DNA from: Liolophura sinensis
Taxonomy: Eukaryota > Mollusca > Polyplacophora > Chitonida > Chitonidae
Direction: 5' to 3'
Assembly: GCF_032854445.1 (NCBI RefSeq)
Contig: NC_088296.1
Location: 18,217,485 to 18,281,484, forward strand
Length of the DNA: 64,000 nt
The notes below the pieces were generated by a model. That model was not told the DNA's origin and made no database searches. It worked only from the letters and a program-made list of their open reading frames with translations. Shown here in pieces: positions 12,601 to 23,890 of the stretch. Every line of letters begins with the position of its first letter. Within the stretch, counting starts at the first letter, position 1. The translations under genes were made by a program, and so were the position numbers.

Positions 12601-15600
12601 CCCTTAGCAGCCTCCACAGTGCTGATGCAAGAGATCGTCATGAAGGACCTGGGAAGCATGGATGTGAACTTCAAAGCATTGAGGAAGGGGAGACGGCCAC
12701 CTATGACTTAGGAGCTAAGAAGATGGACAAAGCTGGAAAAGTGGACGGCAAAGACAACCACAACCTGAGTGCTGTGGAATCGCCGGAGAAGGAACACAAA
12801 ACCGTGACTTGGGATGACAATCACCAGGTCCAGGAGACGCCGCTGATGTTCTCCAGGTGCAGCTCTCTGGGATCTCTGAGCAGTTTTGATGCCCACTCAG
12901 TTCATAGTTCAGTCATGAGTGACTACAGCCGTCGACCGAGTGGAAACGTTTCCCCAAGTGACCTACCTGACTCACCGAGCGAGACCATGCCGCCAACACC
13001 GAGATCAAAGTCCCCATCCCGTAACAATGGCACCAAAGAAACAGGGTCGGTGGAAATGTCCAGCGAGGAGAACAAAACTGACACGGTCAAAGCGGCCGAG
13101 GCTGAGGAGAGACGGGATGCCCAGAAGAGGACTGCTGAGCTGCAAATAACGACAGAGCGAACATCTCGTGAGGAGAACATCCAAATGGCCGAGGACCTTC
13201 ACAGCTTGCCACAGGACGTGCCCGTGACTTATGCCACAGAGGACACACCACTGAATTTCTCGGAAACAACTAGTCTCAGTGGTCTGAGCATTAGGATGGA
13301 GGAGCCAGAATTAGAGGCTGCTGCAGTGGCAGAAGAAGTGAAAACGCCGAAACCGTCAGACTGGAAGTCTCCACTAAAACTGCTAGAAGAAAGAGAAAAT
13401 GACAATAATTCATCACTTTCTGAGGTGTCCGAAGGAGAAGAAGACATCTTGGCTCAGTGCATCAGCTCTGCCATGCCAAACAACTCGAGCCGAAAAATGA
13501 AGAAGAGTGCTTCTGACCATGCTATTAAGAAAAAAGTCGGCTTCTTCAAGATTGAGAATTTGAACCAGAACAAGTCAAGGCTTCCGACCAAAATGATTAA
13601 CACAGGAAAACCACATCCTGTGTCTCCGGGAAAGCTGAAGAAGCTGAACCAGTTGGAGAGAAAGGCGGCTCAACCTCACCCAGCCATAGAGGGAGAGCCT
13701 GATTCCGTCAAGTCCTACGCCACTGAAGGGACGCCATTGAACTTTTCTCGTACCGGATCTCTTAGCGATCTAAGTGTTTGCACAGACACATCTGATCGGA
13801 AACCTCTGGATCCGTTAGAGACGTTAGCTCACGATGAATCCAAGTCCGATAACAGTTCCCTGATGGAAGATCATGATGACTTCTTGACGGAAGTGATCCA
13901 ATCTGCTATGCCTAAAGGGAAAAGCCCCAGAAAACCACCAACTGATAGAAAAACAGAGGGCGGAGAAAACAAGGGACCGGGGACTAAAGGCTTTGCACCT
14001 CAGCATCCGACATCGGTGCAAAATGTGCATCGGGATAGTGAAACCCAGTCTTTACTAGGGGGTGACACAGTCACAACATTCGCCGTCGAGGGCACACCTA
14101 TTAACTTCTCCACTGCTACTTCTCTGAGTGATTTGACAATGGATTCTGTGGAAGGCATTGGAAGGAAGCTCTCTGATCCAGAGGAAGGACCCACAAAGTC
14201 CAGCTCCGACATGGTGCCTGTCAGCATTGTCAGAAACATGGCATCCAGGCTTGAAGATTCTGTTTTCCTAACAGATGTTGCAGCATGCGATTCGCCAAGG
14301 GTATATGGAATGGAAGGGACACCAATGTCATTTTCTCGTAATGACTCCCTCAGCTCTCTTGGCTGCATTGACGATGAACATGACACAAAGCCGTCACAGT
14401 CCGACCGTGAATTGGTACCGGGGAGGAGTAAGCTTCCACGTAGGTCAAACACAAGAAGTCAGTCAAAATTACCTACACCATCCAAATCCATGATACCAAC
14501 TAGCGGTATCAAGTCTGACTTACCTAGTTCAATATGTCACAGAGAAGTCGTTGGTCAGTCCAGCGAGGAGTCAAGTCAAGCCGATACCTTACATGAAAAA
14601 GACCAAACCAAAAAGTTTGAAGTGGAAGGCACGCCATATTGTTTTTCTCGCAATTCTTCCCTCAGCTCTCTGCACACAGATGATAATTTGACACGAGATA
14701 ACTCTGGAGACGGTGATCAGCTCAAAGTTCCTGAAACGGAAGGTCAGCTGAGAGATCAGCAAGCAGCTTTCAAGATGGAAGGCACGCCTGTGTGCTTTTC
14801 AAGAAATAGCTCACTAAGTTCACTAAGCATTGAATCGTCTCCCAACATCCCAACACAGTTTGAGCAGGACTTGTTAGAAGAGTGCATCAGTTCTGCCATG
14901 CCTAAAGGAAAGTCTTCCAAACCGCCAAAAGTACCCTCACTACCTAGTGGCCTACCCAAACCTAGCTCAGCCTCCGGACCAAACCGAGAAAAGATGCCAC
15001 TTAAATCACCCTTGCATATCAGGGCAGAGTTTGATGCAGATTTCGACACACCTGTTAATAACAGAGATAGACCAAGGGGAGGTCACTCAGATGCGTTTTA
15101 CAACAGCCCTGTGACACCTTGTCAGAACCAGCAATCAAATCATGATAGACTTACAAGCTGGCGTAAGCAGCCTCACAAGTCGTGCGATGAAATCTTCACC
15201 AGTAGTCCCTACCACGAGAACAAGTTTAGCTGGAGGCGATCCCATTCTCAAGACAGCGAAAATTTTCTGAAGCAGAGGAAAGATGTTTCGAATTTCGAGA
15301 AAGCACAGATTGCTCCAGATCTTGAGAATGACGATGGCCGACATGACAGCAGATTTCGACGGCCCTTTCTTCCGACCATGGAGGCATTTCAGGCGGGTGT
15401 TCTGCCGATGCAGGATAACCGCATGCTTGAGGAAAAACAGAAAGAAGAAAAAGTGAGTTCCAGAGCAATGTCCTCTGTTGCGTCCCTTCAGAGAGAGTCA
15501 AGTAGCAGTGTGGAGAAAGTTGACAGTGAAAAGTCGGACAAAGAGGACAGCGATGACTATCAGCATCTCGACAATGTTAGTGTGAAGGACAAGGCTAGGA

Positions 15601-18578
15601 TAGAAGACATCGCAAAAGGAAGATATCCATCTGGAAGTGTTGACACAGACGATGACCTTTTGGCATCTATGGAAGATGCTCTGGGCGAAGCTGAATCTGG
15701 ATCTAATGAGACAACATTTGACAATGGTGGAAGCGGGGACACATCATGCTTGAATGAGACAGTTATCCACCGTCCAAATTTAGAGTCAAACCGAGAAAAA
15801 CATGTTTCTGAAACAGAAGAAATTGTTGCTGATGACGTTCTCTCCCTAGAAGACGAGAAAGAGTTAGAGGCGAATGCAAACATTGTGGTGTCAGAGCTGT
15901 TTATAGAGCGTGAAATGTCCAGCAGCGCTTTGGATGAGGACATGTTTATCGAGAATGAGACAATCTCATTGGTATCCAATGGTTACAATTCTGACACGGC
16001 ATCAGAGGTTTCGATTTCATGGTCAACAAGTTCAAAAACAAACTCTGAGCAAACAAGTGACTACACCCAGTCTAATAACTCTCAGAGTGAGAACAGACTT
16101 GCCGTAGCAAAGGGACCTCGAATCAGAAAGCCATCAGAGAAGGAGCCTGTGGATTCAACGCCAAAAGACGACACCCCAAGGGTCGTAAGAGGCCGACGAA
16201 AACCCTTGTATCCTGGAAGTAAAGCCTCTTCGGTATCATCCACTAGATCTTCCTCCGTCAAGTCTGATTCAAGCTCAAAAATCGGAAAACCCAGCACTAA
16301 CTCTACATTCAAAACACCATGGAATAAGACACCTCCAGGCGCCTCGGCCAAAAAGCTGTCTCCTAAAAGCCAGAGTCAGGCGACTGCTAGTGTTAAGGGA
16401 AGCCCGAGTAAAGTGTACAAAGGTAACCAGACCTCCATGGCTAAGACCAACACGACCAATAATGCCAGAAATACCCCGGCTAAAATTTCTGGTCCCCAAT
16501 CCCGTCTTCCTACTGCAAACAGCTCCCAGAAGGACTCTCCAGGCAGCAAAGGAAAGGGCAAGCCTAGTCCTAATGAAAGACCTAAGCCACCCATTAAACA
16601 GGGTACATTTGTCAAAGAATCCTCTGCCGTTTCTCAGGGGAAAACCAAATCAGATGACAGTTGCAATAAGTCTGGTTCATCACCTGATCCCTCGTCAGCT
16701 GTCAAGCTGCGAGAGAAGAAATCAAGCAACAGTTCATCAACAAATAGAAATTCTGGTGGGAGCTCCTCTGAAAGTCAGAGAAATTCCGGAGGAAGCTCAG
16801 CGGAAGCCTGGGGTAAAGCTCTGGGAGAGTACAACTTCCTGGTGGACAAATCTCAAGAGCAAGGATATCACGCCCCTTACGAGCAAATTCAGATGCAGAA
16901 GAATGCCAAGGACTGCCCAGAAGTTCTCCGAAGGAATAGTAGTAATCTGACAAAAACTACAACCACGACAATCACCGTGAAGATTTCTGGTGGAAGTCCT
17001 TCGGGCATAAGCAGGATTGCGACCAGTAACATGCGCAAGACAACCAGCATGAGTCCAAGTCGATGCGGGAGTTCTTCCGCTCTCAACAGGACCGGGAGTG
17101 CTGGAAGCCTGAAGAAAACTGGCAGCAGGAGCGACCTGAAAAAATCAGACAGCAACGCCAGTTTGAAGAAAGGAAATGTGAACTCAAGGCCTCCAACGCC
17201 AAGCGGAAGGTGGACTCCAACTTCTTTAAATTTCAATGGTAAAAATGGCCAGAACTCTCCTGGCAGTACGCCAACCAAAAGGAACGAGTCGCCGAGCGGA
17301 GGTAATGTCCGAAAATCTGCTCCTGGCTCAATCGGTAAAAAACAAGTCACCAGCAAAATTGCCAGCCTGTGGAAGAAAGAAGATGGCGGAAGTAGCTCTG
17401 GGAATTCCTCTGACAAGTCACCACCAACTGACAGCAAAATGCCACCGAAAGGTTCACGAGTTCCCACCAAGAAACCTGCGCTTCCGGTGAAACCTAAAAT
17501 CAGTCCTACAAAGGCTAGTCCCAAAGATTCCCCACCCAGTGAACCAGCTGTACCGAGAGAAGGCCTAAGCAGGAGCTCAACTTATGACAAAATCAGCACT
17601 GCCTTCGATGGGGCGCAGCCTACAGACGCGAGTACCACAGGCGGCACTCAAAAAGGCTGTTCTTGGAGGAAGGTACCCGTGGTGGACAGTCCTGCTAATG
17701 ACTCTACCAACAGTGACTCTTCACCACCTTCCAGAGACTCCAGTACCAGCAGGCTGAATAGCAATTGCAAGGAAAGTCTTCCATTTAACTCTGGTACATG
17801 GACAAAGACAAAGCCAGACACAAGCCCAGACACCAGTGTTCTGCCCGACGCCGATGAGACGTTCGGTGGAACAGTCTGGCGAAGGTACGACAGTGACCAG
17901 GAAGAAAACGATGACAGCGAGGTTTGGGTGAAGCAGAACGGTTCAAAATTGGACACAGACACAGCTGCTAGCAAAGACCAAGAGAAAGCTGACACTTCTT
18001 GTGTGTCAAACTCAAGCTCTGTGTCTGATGTTAGTCTCAGTGCTACTGCTAACGTGCACATGACATCCAATACAAGTTTGATATCGAACACAAGCATGAT
18101 GAATACATCCACAGCCAGCACCACTTCAGCTGCTCGACGTCTGGTCAGAAACTTTGCCTCGTCTTCTTTGAAAAGGGCGACCCTGAGCAACCCAGGGCCT
18201 GCAGGTTTAAAGTCCCCAGAACACTCTACCCCAGTGGAAAATGGCATAGATGCTAAGAAGGCAGGCTGCACCAAAACTGACCTTGCAAAGAAGAACATTG
18301 AAGGAAGGACTGGAACAACAGCTTCAGCTATTGTGGCCCCGTTCAACTACAACCCCACGCCCAATGCCCCTGCCACCAACCCCCCACTTGGTGACAATGA
18401 GAAGACATCATTGAGCCCAGGAAAACGCTCTTTGATTGGCTCGCCAACAAAACACCTGACCAAGACAGAGATGCTTCTTGCAAGAAGAAGGTCATATTTG
18501 AACAGTGTGAAAAACGAAGAGAATTCAGCTGGTGAAGGAGAGGAGAAGAAACGAACATGTCTTGTGACCACTGTGTGA
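697..18578 (+). CDS. APC: Adenomatous polyposis coli protein (APC), 5'-partial
   Basis: Scaffold of the beta-catenin destruction complex and a microtubule/cortex regulator. Exons, each with AG/GT borders and compatible phase: 697-882, 1744-1842, 4166-4373, 5275-5426, 5785-5902, 7723-7971, 9464-9562, 10177-18578 (stop TGA 18576-18578). They join to 3170 codons plus stop; human APC is 2843 aa, and about 200 N-terminal residues are missing here. Diagnostic matches: a DMNRRQLEYE coiled-coil segment in the first exon; SLLSMLGTHDKDDMSRTLLA in exon 5785; PLLIQLLHG and DDKRGRRE in 7723; LMKLSFDEEHRHA in 9464; GGLQAIAELL at the start of the last exon. After the armadillo repeats come two 15-aa repeats, nine 20-aa repeats and three SAMP motifs, then a Ser/Lys/Pro-rich basic tail ending in TTV. 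Exons 1744 and 4166 are less conserved and rest mainly on splice sites and phase. Several introns hold minisatellites. Confidence 0.95.
1130..1345. mobile_element. MITE-like element in APC intron
   Basis: Diverged member of a family also seen at 39496-39712 and 53588-53807. The right end (GGTTGAAAAGGTAGAAGATTT) matches the terminal inverted repeat of those copies, and the left end is weaker. Internal similarity to 31501-31625 is also visible (GATTTGTTTG, GATGCAAA, TTATTTCT). No transposase. Confidence 0.4.
2050..2907. repeat. 96-bp minisatellite, about 9 copies (APC intron)
   Basis: Repeat starts (CTGTGATGG) fall at 2053, 2149, 2245, 2341, 2437, 2534, 2630 and 2726, a 96-97 bp period. Each unit carries GAATTC or a close variant. 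Because 96 is divisible by 3 and the unit lacks stops in some frames, long ORFs appear on both strands; they are not genes. Confidence 0.95.
3028..3180 (-). mobile_element. SINE-B (V-SINE/RUDI-like), 5'-truncated
   Basis: Tail at left (TTTATTTGATTGG, TTTTACGCCGTACTCAAG) followed by the body (CCAGCATTATGG, AACCGGGCAGA, GCAGGTTGCTGGCAGA). The tRNA-like head is missing. Same family as about twenty other copies in this window. Confidence 0.8.
3362..3735 (+). mobile_element. SINE-A, full length, tRNA-derived
   Basis: The head contains an A-box-like segment (TAGCACAGTTGGTAGAGC) and a B-box-like GGGTCAATCC, with a CCGC/GCGG anticodon-type stem resembling tRNA-Pro. A 250-bp body follows, ending in TTAAACCCCAA and (CACT)n. 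Other copies are at 7178-7495, 31785-32150 and 54136-54495. Confidence 0.85.
3845..4060 (+). mobile_element. SINE-B, nearly full length
   Basis: Head GGCTCGGTTGGTTAGCGGGC, B-box-like GAGTTCAAGGCC, body to CCACCATAATGCTGG and the start of the tail (ATAAGTGAATATG). It ends about 105 bp before APC exon 4166-4373. Confidence 0.8.
4918..5101 (+). mobile_element. SINE-B with internal deletion
   Basis: Head-like GTGGTGGTTAGCACGCCAGC is joined directly to the distal body (GGAAAGTCTGTCAGCAG) and to the AAATAAATA tail. The B-box region is absent. Confidence 0.75.
6221..6907. repeat. 36-bp minisatellite, about 19 copies (APC intron)
   Basis: Unit period 36 bp with core GGCAGTAGATAGCTGTCTGC, a PstI-type CTGCAG in every unit, and alternating variant types (GGGACAGCAG or AGGATGGCAG). 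It lies in the intron between exons 5785-5902 and 7723-7971. Stop-free on both strands (230 and 250 codons) as a by-product of the 36-bp period. Confidence 0.95.
7178..7495 (+). mobile_element. SINE-A, 5'-truncated
   Basis: Starts inside the tRNA-like head (GATCCAGGGTCAATCC) and continues through the full body to TTAAACCCCAATCACTCACT. It ends about 225 bp upstream of the APC exon acceptor at 7722. Confidence 0.85.
7972..8777. repeat. 36-bp minisatellite, about 22 copies, starting at an APC splice donor
   Basis: Core GAGTTCATTACC plus AACCATTTCCACAGAGCGAC, period 36 bp. The first unit overlaps the donor of exon 7723-7971 (A/GTGAGTTCATTACC); later units read ACTGAGTTC, so they lack the GT. The exon frame stays open through the whole array (12-aa repeat TEFITCNHFHRA) to a stop at 8835-8837. 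The opposite strand is open for 315 codons. Confidence 0.95.
8985..9152. mobile_element. MITE, short terminal inverted repeats
   Basis: Ends TACTGTAATTCTCC and GGGGAATTAGGGTA are inverted copies of each other. The interior includes CAATGTAGCTTTGTCTCCAAAA and TGTGCATAAATTGCACTGAAAG, shared with 20838-21046, 27843-28048 and the extreme right end of the window. Non-coding. Confidence 0.65.
11793..12152 (+). other. APC: APC 15-aa beta-catenin-binding repeats (two)
   Basis: Two motifs of the 15-aa class: DEPINYSMKYD at 11793-11825 and DQPTDYSRLYAEHSDE at 12105-12152. In human APC such repeats bind beta-catenin without needing phosphorylation; vertebrates have three or four. Only two are clear here. 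Confidence 0.85.
12271..14915 (+). other. APC: APC 20-aa repeats (nine) and SAMP motifs (three)
   Basis: Nine 20-aa-type repeats (core xEGTPxxFSRxxSLSSL) begin near 12274, 12550, 12821, 13224, 13709, 14076, 14298, 14611 and 14769. SAMP motifs, which bind axin, are at about 13451 (CISSAMPNN), 13889 (VIQSAMPKG) and 14877 (CISSAMPKG). Human APC has seven and three. Order here: R1 R2 R3 R4 SAMP1 R5 SAMP2 R6 R7 R8 R9 SAMP3. R3 has QETPLMFSR and resembles human 20R2; SDLPDSP follows it, as in human. The Ser clusters are the known CK1/GSK3 target type. Confidence 0.9.
16080..18578 (+). other. APC: APC basic C-terminal region and PDZ ligand
   Basis: Low-complexity Ser/Lys/Pro/Thr-rich tail, comparable to the microtubule-binding basic domain of vertebrate APC. 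FNYNPTPNAP (about 18341-18370) matches the conserved FNYNPSP block near the human C-terminus. The last residues are TTV, a class I PDZ ligand equivalent to human TSV. I did not find a clear SxIP EB1-binding motif in the place where human APC has SQIP. Confidence 0.8.
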
Positions 18579-19314
18579 GATATTTCTTGTGACAATTCAT
18601 TAAGAACATTTTTGAAAATTACAGAACTGTGACAGGCATTGAGTAGAAACGAACCTAACTGTGTGAGACGGTGTAGAGATGAAACACACCTGTTCACTGA
18701 CAACTGTGCTAAACATTTTTTGTGACAATTTGTGAACTGTGTGCGACAATGTAAAAAAGAAACAATCATGTCTTGTTACATATATGTGAGACATTTCTCG
18801 AGACAATAGCATCACGAACTGTGTGGTATGGTGCAAGAGGGAACAATGAGACAGTTACTCAAAACTCAAACAAAAAATCCATGCCAAATTTGCTTGAGTG
18901 GTTACTGGTGTTTTGACTGGCTTTCACGTGATGCATTCATCATCAACACCAAGTAAGCTTTCGACCTGAAAAATGATATGCGTTTGGAGATAACAAAAAA
19001 GCAGCATTTTCCTACCAGCAGCAGTTGCATCAGTCCGATGGTGTGAAAAACCTGGCAGATTTGAAATCCTCACAGCTTCCTGTGTCAGATAATTCCATGG
19101 AAGGTTCAGGAGACCGACAGGAAATGTCCTTCTTGTAAAAGGCGTCCTTAAAACAAGAAGAAAAAACAGCACCTTACCAGCATCAAAGTGGATGTAATGG
19201 TGAGGGAAATAAAGTGGATAATTGGTGCAGTTTGAAAGTATGTGGTGATTTGACATTTGTGGTACACAGTTAAATTAGGCCTTGTGCTCTGATTCATGTA
19301 CATGTAAACTCATC

Positions 19315-19892
19315 CGCTGAGTAGCCGGTCTGAGATGAGAACATCATCCACTTCTGTGTGCTGAGCAGCCGGTCTGAGATGAGAACATCATCCACTTCTG
19401 TGTGCTGAGCAGCCGGTCTTGGATGAGAACATCATCCACTTCTGTGTGCTGAGTAGCCGGTCTTGGATGAGAACATCATCCACTTCTGTGTGCTGAGCAG
19501 CCGGCCCTTGGATGAGAACATCATCCACTTCTGTGTGCTGAGCAGCCGGTCTTGGATGAGAACATCATCCACTTCTGTGTGCTGAGCAGCCGGCCCTTGG
19601 ATGAGAACATCATCCACTTCTGTGTGCTGAGCAGCCGGTCTTGGATGAGAACATCATCCACTTCTGTGTGCTGAGCAGCCGGTCTTGGATGAGAACATCA
19701 TCCACTTCTGTGTGCTGAGCAGCCGGCCCTTGGATGAGAACATCATCCACTTCTGTGTGCTGAGTAGCCGGTCTTGGATGAGAACATCATCCACTTCTGT
19801 GTGCTGAGTAGCCGGTCTTGGATGAGAACATCATCCACTTCTGTGTGCTGAGCAGCTGGTCTTGGATGAGAACATCATCCACTTCTGTGTGC
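19315..19892. repeat. 44-bp minisatellite, about 13 copies
   Basis: Unit GAGCAGCCGGTCTTGGATGA followed by GAACATCATCCACTTCTGTG, period 44-45 bp. Copies differ mainly at GGTCTT/GGCCCTT and GAGCAG/GAGTAG. It lies about 740 bp after the APC stop codon, so it is probably transcribed in the 3' UTR. Confidence 0.95.
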
Positions 19893-19929
19893 ATACATGA
19901 TTTATTTATGCGTTCATCACACAGTGTGC

Positions 19930-20490
19930 TCTTTGTTCAGACTGGGACTTGTATTCTTGCTGTTTAGGATTCATGTTCATGTATTTAATGAACACCATCC
20001 ATTCACTTCTGAGCCCTGTGTTCGTGCTATTGAGGATTCATGAGGTGTTCATCAGCGAGCACATCATTTCCTTCTGGGACCTGTGTTCATGCTATTGAGG
20101 ATTCATGATGATTGCAGAAGTGTTCATCAACAAGCACATCATTTCCGTCTGGGACCCGTGTTCGCGTTATTGAGATTCATGATGATTGCAGAAGTGTTCA
20201 TCAATGAACACATTATTTCTTTCTGGGACCGGGTTTGTGAAAGTGAGGTTCATGATCATTCAAGTGTCCATCAAAGAGCACAGTTCTATCACCTGTCTGA
20301 CCAGTGCTCGTGATATTGAGGAACAACTCATTTATAGGACTTATATTTATCTGTAGGACCTATGTTCATCTTACTGTTGATCCACAGTTACTGAAGTCTT
20401 CATCAGTGAGACCAGCTTTCACCTCGCGGACCAATGCTCCTGATGTTGTGGATCTTGGATTATCAGAGTGTTCATCATCAATCATAGTTC
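19930..20490. repeat. Diverged 70-80 bp tandem repeat
   Basis: Degenerate units sharing CTGGGACCTGTGTTC, TATTGAGGATTCATGATGAT, GTGTTCATCA and AGCACATCATTTC. Clearest between 20020 and 20290, decaying at both sides. Confidence 0.75.
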
Positions 20491-20599
20491 ACTCTTGAAC
20501 CAGCATTCTTGATTCTGAGGATCAACAAATAGCCAGTGTTCATAAATCAGCAGGTAGTCATGGGATACTCGCCAAGCTGTGCTCAGCTCCTTCTTTCTG

Positions 20600-20675
20600 T
20601 AATGCTGACTGCTGACGCATAAGTGAAATATTCTTCAGTATATGGCATAAAACACCAACAAAATAAATAATTGAG
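20600..20675 (+). mobile_element. SINE-B tail fragment
   Basis: Only the 3' end remains: ATAAGTGAAATATTCTTCAG, GGCATAAAACACCAACAAAA and TAAATAA. Confidence 0.7.
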
Positions 20676-20837
20676 GAAGCAGGTTGTTCAAATTTGAAAC
20701 CTACATATATTTTAAGTTCATACTGCTGTCTGTTTCTTATACTGTACACTAGATCGTTGATTTGTCTGGGAGCTGTTGTGGAGGCATTTTGAAGTGTTAA
20801 AAAAAAAAATGAAACAAGTTTAGTGCTGACACTACTA

Positions 20838-21046
20838 CTACTGTAATTCTTCAACCTTTTCACATGTTTGCAAGGTATTTTTCCAAGCATGTTCTGAAGA
20901 TATTATTTTGTGTAAACTGATGAAATTATACTTTGTGTGAAGCCCTGAAATTGGTCAATCTGGCCAATGTAGTTTTGCATCCAAAATCGGATTAAAAATG
21001 TGCATAAATTGCACTGAAAGTTGTGAAACGGTTGAAGAATTAAGGT
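20838..21046. mobile_element. MITE, TTCAACC-type terminal inverted repeats
   Basis: Left end GTAATTCTTCAACC and right end GGTTGAAGAATTAAGG are inverted copies. The interior resembles 8985-9152 and 27843-28048. No ORF. Confidence 0.65.
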
Positions 21047-21109
21047 AGTAATAATACTTTCATAAAAATACCTGTACATTTAAACAATTTTTCAAAACAA
21101 CATGGAAAG

Positions 21110-21335
21110 GAAATGGCCCAAAATGTCACCAAGGATTAGAGTGCATCTTTAGCCTGAGTCTGAGAATTTCGTATTGATCTCAAAAAAGGTGTAATGAGGT
21201 TTGGTTGAAAGGTAGAATTGTGTACTACTGAAAAAAAAGTACATGTAAGTCCAGTCCCAAATATAGCATTTTACAACATTTATTTACCTCTAAGATGTAC
21301 TTTTCAGGCAAAATTTTTGGTCATTTTAATACTGT
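21110..21335. mobile_element. Diverged MITE, AAAATTTTAGGTCA family
   Basis: Resembles 34115-34350, 47205-47440 and 61942-62155: internal GAGTCTGAGAATTTC, AAAAAGGTGTAATGAGGTTT, ACATTTATTTACCTCTAAGA and a terminal AAAATTTTTGGTCATTTTAA. Old and degraded. Confidence 0.5.
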
Positions 21336-21385
21336 CTTGGTATATTGGAATGTCTAGTTGAGAGTGGGCTTGTAACCAGCTACCA

Positions 21386-21521
21386 GGTACATGTAGCATA
21401 AAGAAAAGAACTGTCCAAACTGGCAAGGTACATGTAACATAAAGAAAAGAACTGTCCAAACTGGCAAGGTACATGTAACGTAAAGAAAAGAACTGTCCAA
21501 ACTGGCAAGGTACATGTAACT
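21386..21521. repeat. 41-bp tandem repeat, about 3.3 copies
   Basis: Unit GGTACATGTAACATAAAGAA plus AAGAACTGTCCAAACTGGCAA, nearly identical between copies, so recently duplicated or homogenised. Confidence 0.9.
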
Positions 21522-23128
21522 GTTGATGCAAATGGACATTACGGTATGTTCTGGAATTATTAAAGGCTTCTGTCATGGTGATCATAACACAAATAGTTTG
21601 TGTTACAAGGGGAAGAAGTGATTCAGTGGTATGAGTGGGACAAATTTTACACGTGTACCTGCATCACCTCACTGATGATGTATATCACAGATTTGAGGAG
21701 TTTAATATATGATGAGTTTTTGTCAAAGGAATGAGTTTAGAAAACAAAGCAAAAAGAGTTAATGAGTATGTTTTGTCTGAAAGTGTTTCAGTTTCCCTGA
21801 TTGATTTTTTTTTTTTTGGCACTTGTAGACATTCTAATCATAGAATGTTAGGTGTTGTGTCAGTAGCAAGGTGTACATGTACAGAATTTCACGGCCATGC
21901 CACTTTAGAAGGGAGACAACTCCACACTCTACTTGAATGAACAAAGCTGACTCGGTCAGATTTGTGTGTAAATATTTAAATGTATTTGCAAGCTTGTCAT
22001 AAAAAAACAGATTTTATTTCAAAATTACCAGATCAGAACTATTCAGTACCCTGCACCTATAAATCCCAAAATGAAGGAAGTAAATACAGCACCTTAAATA
22101 ACTTGTCTTGAATCAGATTGTTTTGTGTCCGTAGAAGAGAACTATAACATGGGCATTCAAACCTATCAATCATGAGAGAACAGAAATATGTCAGATATTG
22201 ATATGAAAGATTAAATCACATAATAATAATGAGGTACTGAAAGTAAATTTGATCATATTCTTAAATTTTATGGATACATTTCCAGTCCTTGGGGGGGGGA
22301 GGGGGGATATTGATTGTGTCTTAAGGTGTTAAAAAGATCACTTCAAGAAAAACCTCAGCCTCAGATGTCATGTTAATGCTGTCATGTCTGGATATTCGGC
22401 TATCATCTAAATCATGGAGATACCTGTAAATTGACCAAACACATCTGAGTTTCTAGGCCTACATGTAGTTTCTTCCAAATTTCGTGCGGAAATTGAATGT
22501 AGATGTAGCTATATAATGCACCATTTTTTTTTCTCCATCATACATGTAAATCTATGCAAAAGGAAAGAAAACATCATGATTTTGCATTGTACATGAACAT
22601 TGGCTTTGAAATTGCTTACAGGTAGGCCTGTGTTAAACGAGCTCATTAACTCACTTCATTCTTGCATACAAAGCCAGACAAATGGGGTAGATTTTCTGAC
22701 TTATTCTACGTGTAAACATGGAAGTTTATTTGTAATGTACTTGTACAGTTTTGTGCGCATCTCAAAGAGTGGCTGAAATGGCTACTGTTGTCATAATCTA
22801 TTCAGCATTCGAACATCATGTGCAATACGATTGGATGAAATTCTTACATATATCTTTAATCATGTTAATCATATGTAAAAATCACTTGGATTGGCTGACC
22901 TGGCTGGTGGAGTGATAAACCATGTATACATGTTTGTGGCATCCAGATTCTTACCTGATTCATATATATCTAGGCTACATGCATGTGTGTCATTACAGAA
23001 AAATATTAACATTTTTCCCTTCAATATACAAACGGATTTTAAATGCCAAGCAACTGTATTAAGGATCATGAGTAGCCATGTTGTCATTTTGTGCTGAACC
23101 CAAGATTTCTACAAGCTGGGATAAACAT

Positions 23129-23132
<4 letters not shown>

Positions 23133-23219
<87 letters not shown>
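23133..23219. repeat. (TA)n microsatellite
   Basis: About 87 bp of alternating TA interrupted by two TACA steps. Confidence 0.98.
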
Positions 23220-23784
23220 GCATTGTTAGTTTCATGTATCTTCTAAGCACACAAGCATCTGCTGGCAGAGAAAGAATTCTTTTTTGAGAAATTCATTTGT
23301 AATTTTGATCTTTTTTCCATAAAGAAAGTTGCGTAAAGTTTTTTTTTTTTTTTTTTTTTTTCTTACATTCACATCTCTCTTGTATTTTACATTATGCATG
23401 TAGCATCACAGAGAAACCTGCCTTTTTTTCCATTTCTTCTAAGATATGTTTACAGAAGTCCAAGATGTTGTAGAAATGTGCAATCGTAGTTTACATCGAA
23501 AAGAATTTGTTTTATTGCCATTTCATCTGCATGCATGTTCTATTTTTTCTACTGCATGTTAATGAAAGAACTTCATTACAAAACTGTCTATTTCCGTCAT
23601 TGTTTAGTCTTGTAATACCATCTTTTATGCATACACAACAAATTTCTCATTCTGTATTCCTTTTGTAAGAAATGACAGCATTTTATTTATTCCTACAAAA
23701 TAGTACAAAAGGTCAAAGTGCCATATTACTTCTTTTTTGACTTCCTTGTTTACATACCTGAATATGTATGCAAAGTTAATACTC

Positions 23785-23890
23785 AATTGGTTAGCGCGCT
23801 AGCACGGCGTAATGGCCGCTGTCCTATAAGTGAAATATCCTTGAGTACAGCGTAAAACACCAATCAAATAAATAAATAAATAAACAAATA
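23785..23890 (+). mobile_element. SINE-B with large internal deletion
   Basis: Head-like GGTTAGCGCGCTAGCACGGC joined almost directly to the distal body (ATAAGTGAAATATCCTTGAG) and the (AAAT)n tail, leaving about 100 bp. Confidence 0.75.

Noticed and set aside
17648..18346. 232-codon minus-strand ORF antisense to the APC last exon
   Set aside because: Shadow of a conserved coding exon; no splice signals or family match on the minus strand.
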